Part shown: positions 12,182 to 13,184 of the stretch, piece after piece
Position numbering within the stretch: position 1 is the first letter of the stretch
Layout of the letters: the number at the start of each line of letters is the position of its first letter
Source: an uncultured Elusimicrobiales bacterium
Lineage (GTDB): Bacteria > Elusimicrobiota > Elusimicrobia > Elusimicrobiales > Elusimicrobiaceae
DNA length: 13,184 nucleotides
Assembly (NCBI GenBank): GCA_905235355.1
Contig: CAJOLM010000019.1
Span: 1-13,184, forward strand
Reading direction: 5' to 3'
Translations under genes and position numbers: made by a program
The notes under the pieces: generated by a model
What the model was told of the DNA's origin: nothing
What the model saw: only the letters and a program-made list of their open reading frames with translations
The model's database searches: none

Positions 12182-13184
12182 ATGTTTCAATTTCGCCAAA
12201 ATAGCTTTGTGCAAATTGTCATTTGGTTTATACTGGCTACCCTGGTAGGCATTGTCATCGGGGTGGTAGATGCTATTTTCTTAAAAACGCTGGACGCTAC
12301 CCTGCATTGGCGCAGCCAATTTGCGCTCTATTACCTAGGGCTGCCGATTTTCTTGTATATCATTTATTTACTGGCCCGCCGCGTAGCTCCACGCGAAACT
12401 GCCTATTCCACCGACGCGGTTATTGACAAAATCAACACGCACCAGCCTTTAGGCCTGATTTCCACACTTAAATCTTTAGTGCTTTCTATTTTAACTATGG
12501 CCGTCGGCGGTTCCGTGGGTAAAGAAGCCCCGGGCGCAGATGCTGGAGCCGGCGTCGCCTCCTGCCTAGCGCGGTTGATGCACATGAACCCGGAAAACCG
12601 CCGCAAGCTGATGATTTGCGGGGTAAGTGCCGGATTTGCAGGCGTGTTCGGTGTGCCGATATCGGGCGCAATTTTCGGGCTGGAAGTATTATGGGTCGGG
12701 CATATTTTTTATGAAGTAATGTTCCCCGCGCTTATCGCCGGGATTACGGCCTTCCAGGTGACCAGCTATTTAGGCGTAAATTACTTGTATCACCCCATGA
12801 ATTTTGCTCCCGTCCTAGAACGCCAACTTTTTATCAAAGTGGTACTGGCCGGGCTGTTTTTCGGGCTAGTGTCTATTTTATTTATTGAACTGCTCAAACT
12901 AGCCAAAGTGATTTTCCGCTATATTGCTGTCAAAACGTCTCCGTTTTTGCGCAGCTTTATCGGCGGGAGTGTATTGGTAGTCTTTGGGTTACTGTTCTCC
13001 CCTCTATATTTAGGGCTGGGACTCGACGGATTTAACAGCGTGCTGGCCGGGCAACCGCTACTGCATCCGTTAGGATTTTTGATTAAATCCTTTACCACCA
13101 CTATCACGCTGGCAGCCGGCGGGGTGGGCGGTATTATTACGCCGTTATTTTTCATTGGTGCGCACGATGTTAAAACAACCGATA
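12182..13184 (+). CDS. ClC-family chloride channel/transporter, 3' truncated by window
   Basis: Open from the ATG to the right edge, 334 codons without a stop; complete members have about 400 or more residues. ClC motifs appear in order. GSVGKEAPGADAGAG (about residues 113-127) corresponds to the GREGP filter with the gating glutamate kept but R-to-K and G-to-A changes. GVFGVPISGAIFGLEVL follows, and near the end is GGVGGIITP (the GxFxP region). The protein has many hydrophobic helices with an inner-membrane location. Bacterial ClC proteins exchange Cl- (or F-) for H+, for example in acid resistance; the ion here cannot be read directly. The last seven residues (HDVKTTD) do not look like the small-residue helix usually found after this motif, so the extreme right end may be odd or erroneous. 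The start is chosen by the -10 box and the absence of an upstream alternative. Confidence 0.85.
   Translation, partial: MFQFRQNSFVQIVIWFILATLVGIVIGVVDAIFLKTLDATLHWRSQFALYYLGLPIFLYIIYLLARRVAPRETAYSTDAVIDKINTHQPLGLISTLKSLVLSILTMAVGGSVGKEAPGADAGAGVASCLARLMHMNPENRRKLMICGVSAGFAGVFGVPISGAIFGLEVLWVGHIFYEVMFPALIAGITAFQVTSYLGVNYLYHPMNFAPVLERQLFIKVVLAGLFFGLVSILFIELLKLAKVIFRYIAVKTSPFLRSFIGGSVLVVFGLLFSPLYLGLGLDGFNSVLAGQPLLHPLGFLIKSFTTTITLAAGGVGGIITPLFFIGAHDVKTTD

Noticed and set aside
1..13184. CRISPR array, prophage, toxin-antitoxin or defence island
   Set aside because: No direct repeat series, no nuclease, integrase or phage structural motifs, and no small paired genes of that type were found. All large frames are accounted for by metabolism, envelope and housekeeping functions.

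Overview
The window looks like chromosome from an uncultured host-associated bacterium related to Elusimicrobium (Elusimicrobiota). This is an inference. It rests on the short-leader type IV pilin (MKQ-A-FTLIELL) with degenerate prepilin paralogues nearby, AT-rich extended -10 promoters, and the mix of fermenter-style and envelope genes. No rRNA or marker tree is available here to confirm it. Almost all of the window is ordinary, tightly packed genome. No phage, IS transposase, CRISPR array or toxin-antitoxin pair is visible, and no gene-free stretch exceeds about 240 bases.

Layout, left to right. (1) 1-2973: an envelope glycan block. It holds the C-terminal half of a MurJ/MviN-type flippase (+), meeting tail to tail a two-gene minus-strand operon of a GT4 and a GT9 glycosyltransferase. 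(2) 3035-4906: an initiator tRNA with its own promoter and terminator, a MATE efflux pump, and a cold-shock protein whose terminator sits directly against the ribosome binding site of the pump. (3) 4932-5906: a formimidoyltransferase (ftcD) on the plus strand, divergent from the cold-shock gene and apparently leaderless. (4) 5920-6621: a cysteine-rich type IV pilin gene. Its upstream region holds a 110-base inverted pair of palindromes and a sigma70-type promoter with a 12-base homopolymer in its spacer. (5) 6622-9145: a secreted TPR protein overlapping rsmA (ksgA), both on the minus strand, preceded by the terminator of the next operon. (6) 9165-12108: a minus-strand operon marC - DsbD-like thiol transporter - two degenerate pilin-like proteins. 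(7) 12170-13184: a ClC-family chloride channel/transporter, divergent from marC and cut by the window end.

Most interesting points. The pilin promoter has the structure expected for slipped-strand phase variation, and its predicted 5' UTR consists mostly of a REPIN-like element whose two hairpins differ by compensatory changes. Three genes (ftcD, the TPR gene, clC) share the layout TAYAAT - 6 bases - ATG with no Shine-Dalgarno sequence, which predicts leaderless mRNAs and moves the TPR start codon. The initiator tRNA carries C instead of U at position 33 and has almost no room for a 5' leader. The two degenerate pilin-like genes share an operon with a periplasmic/membrane thiol-redox protein, and each retains a C-terminal cysteine pair.
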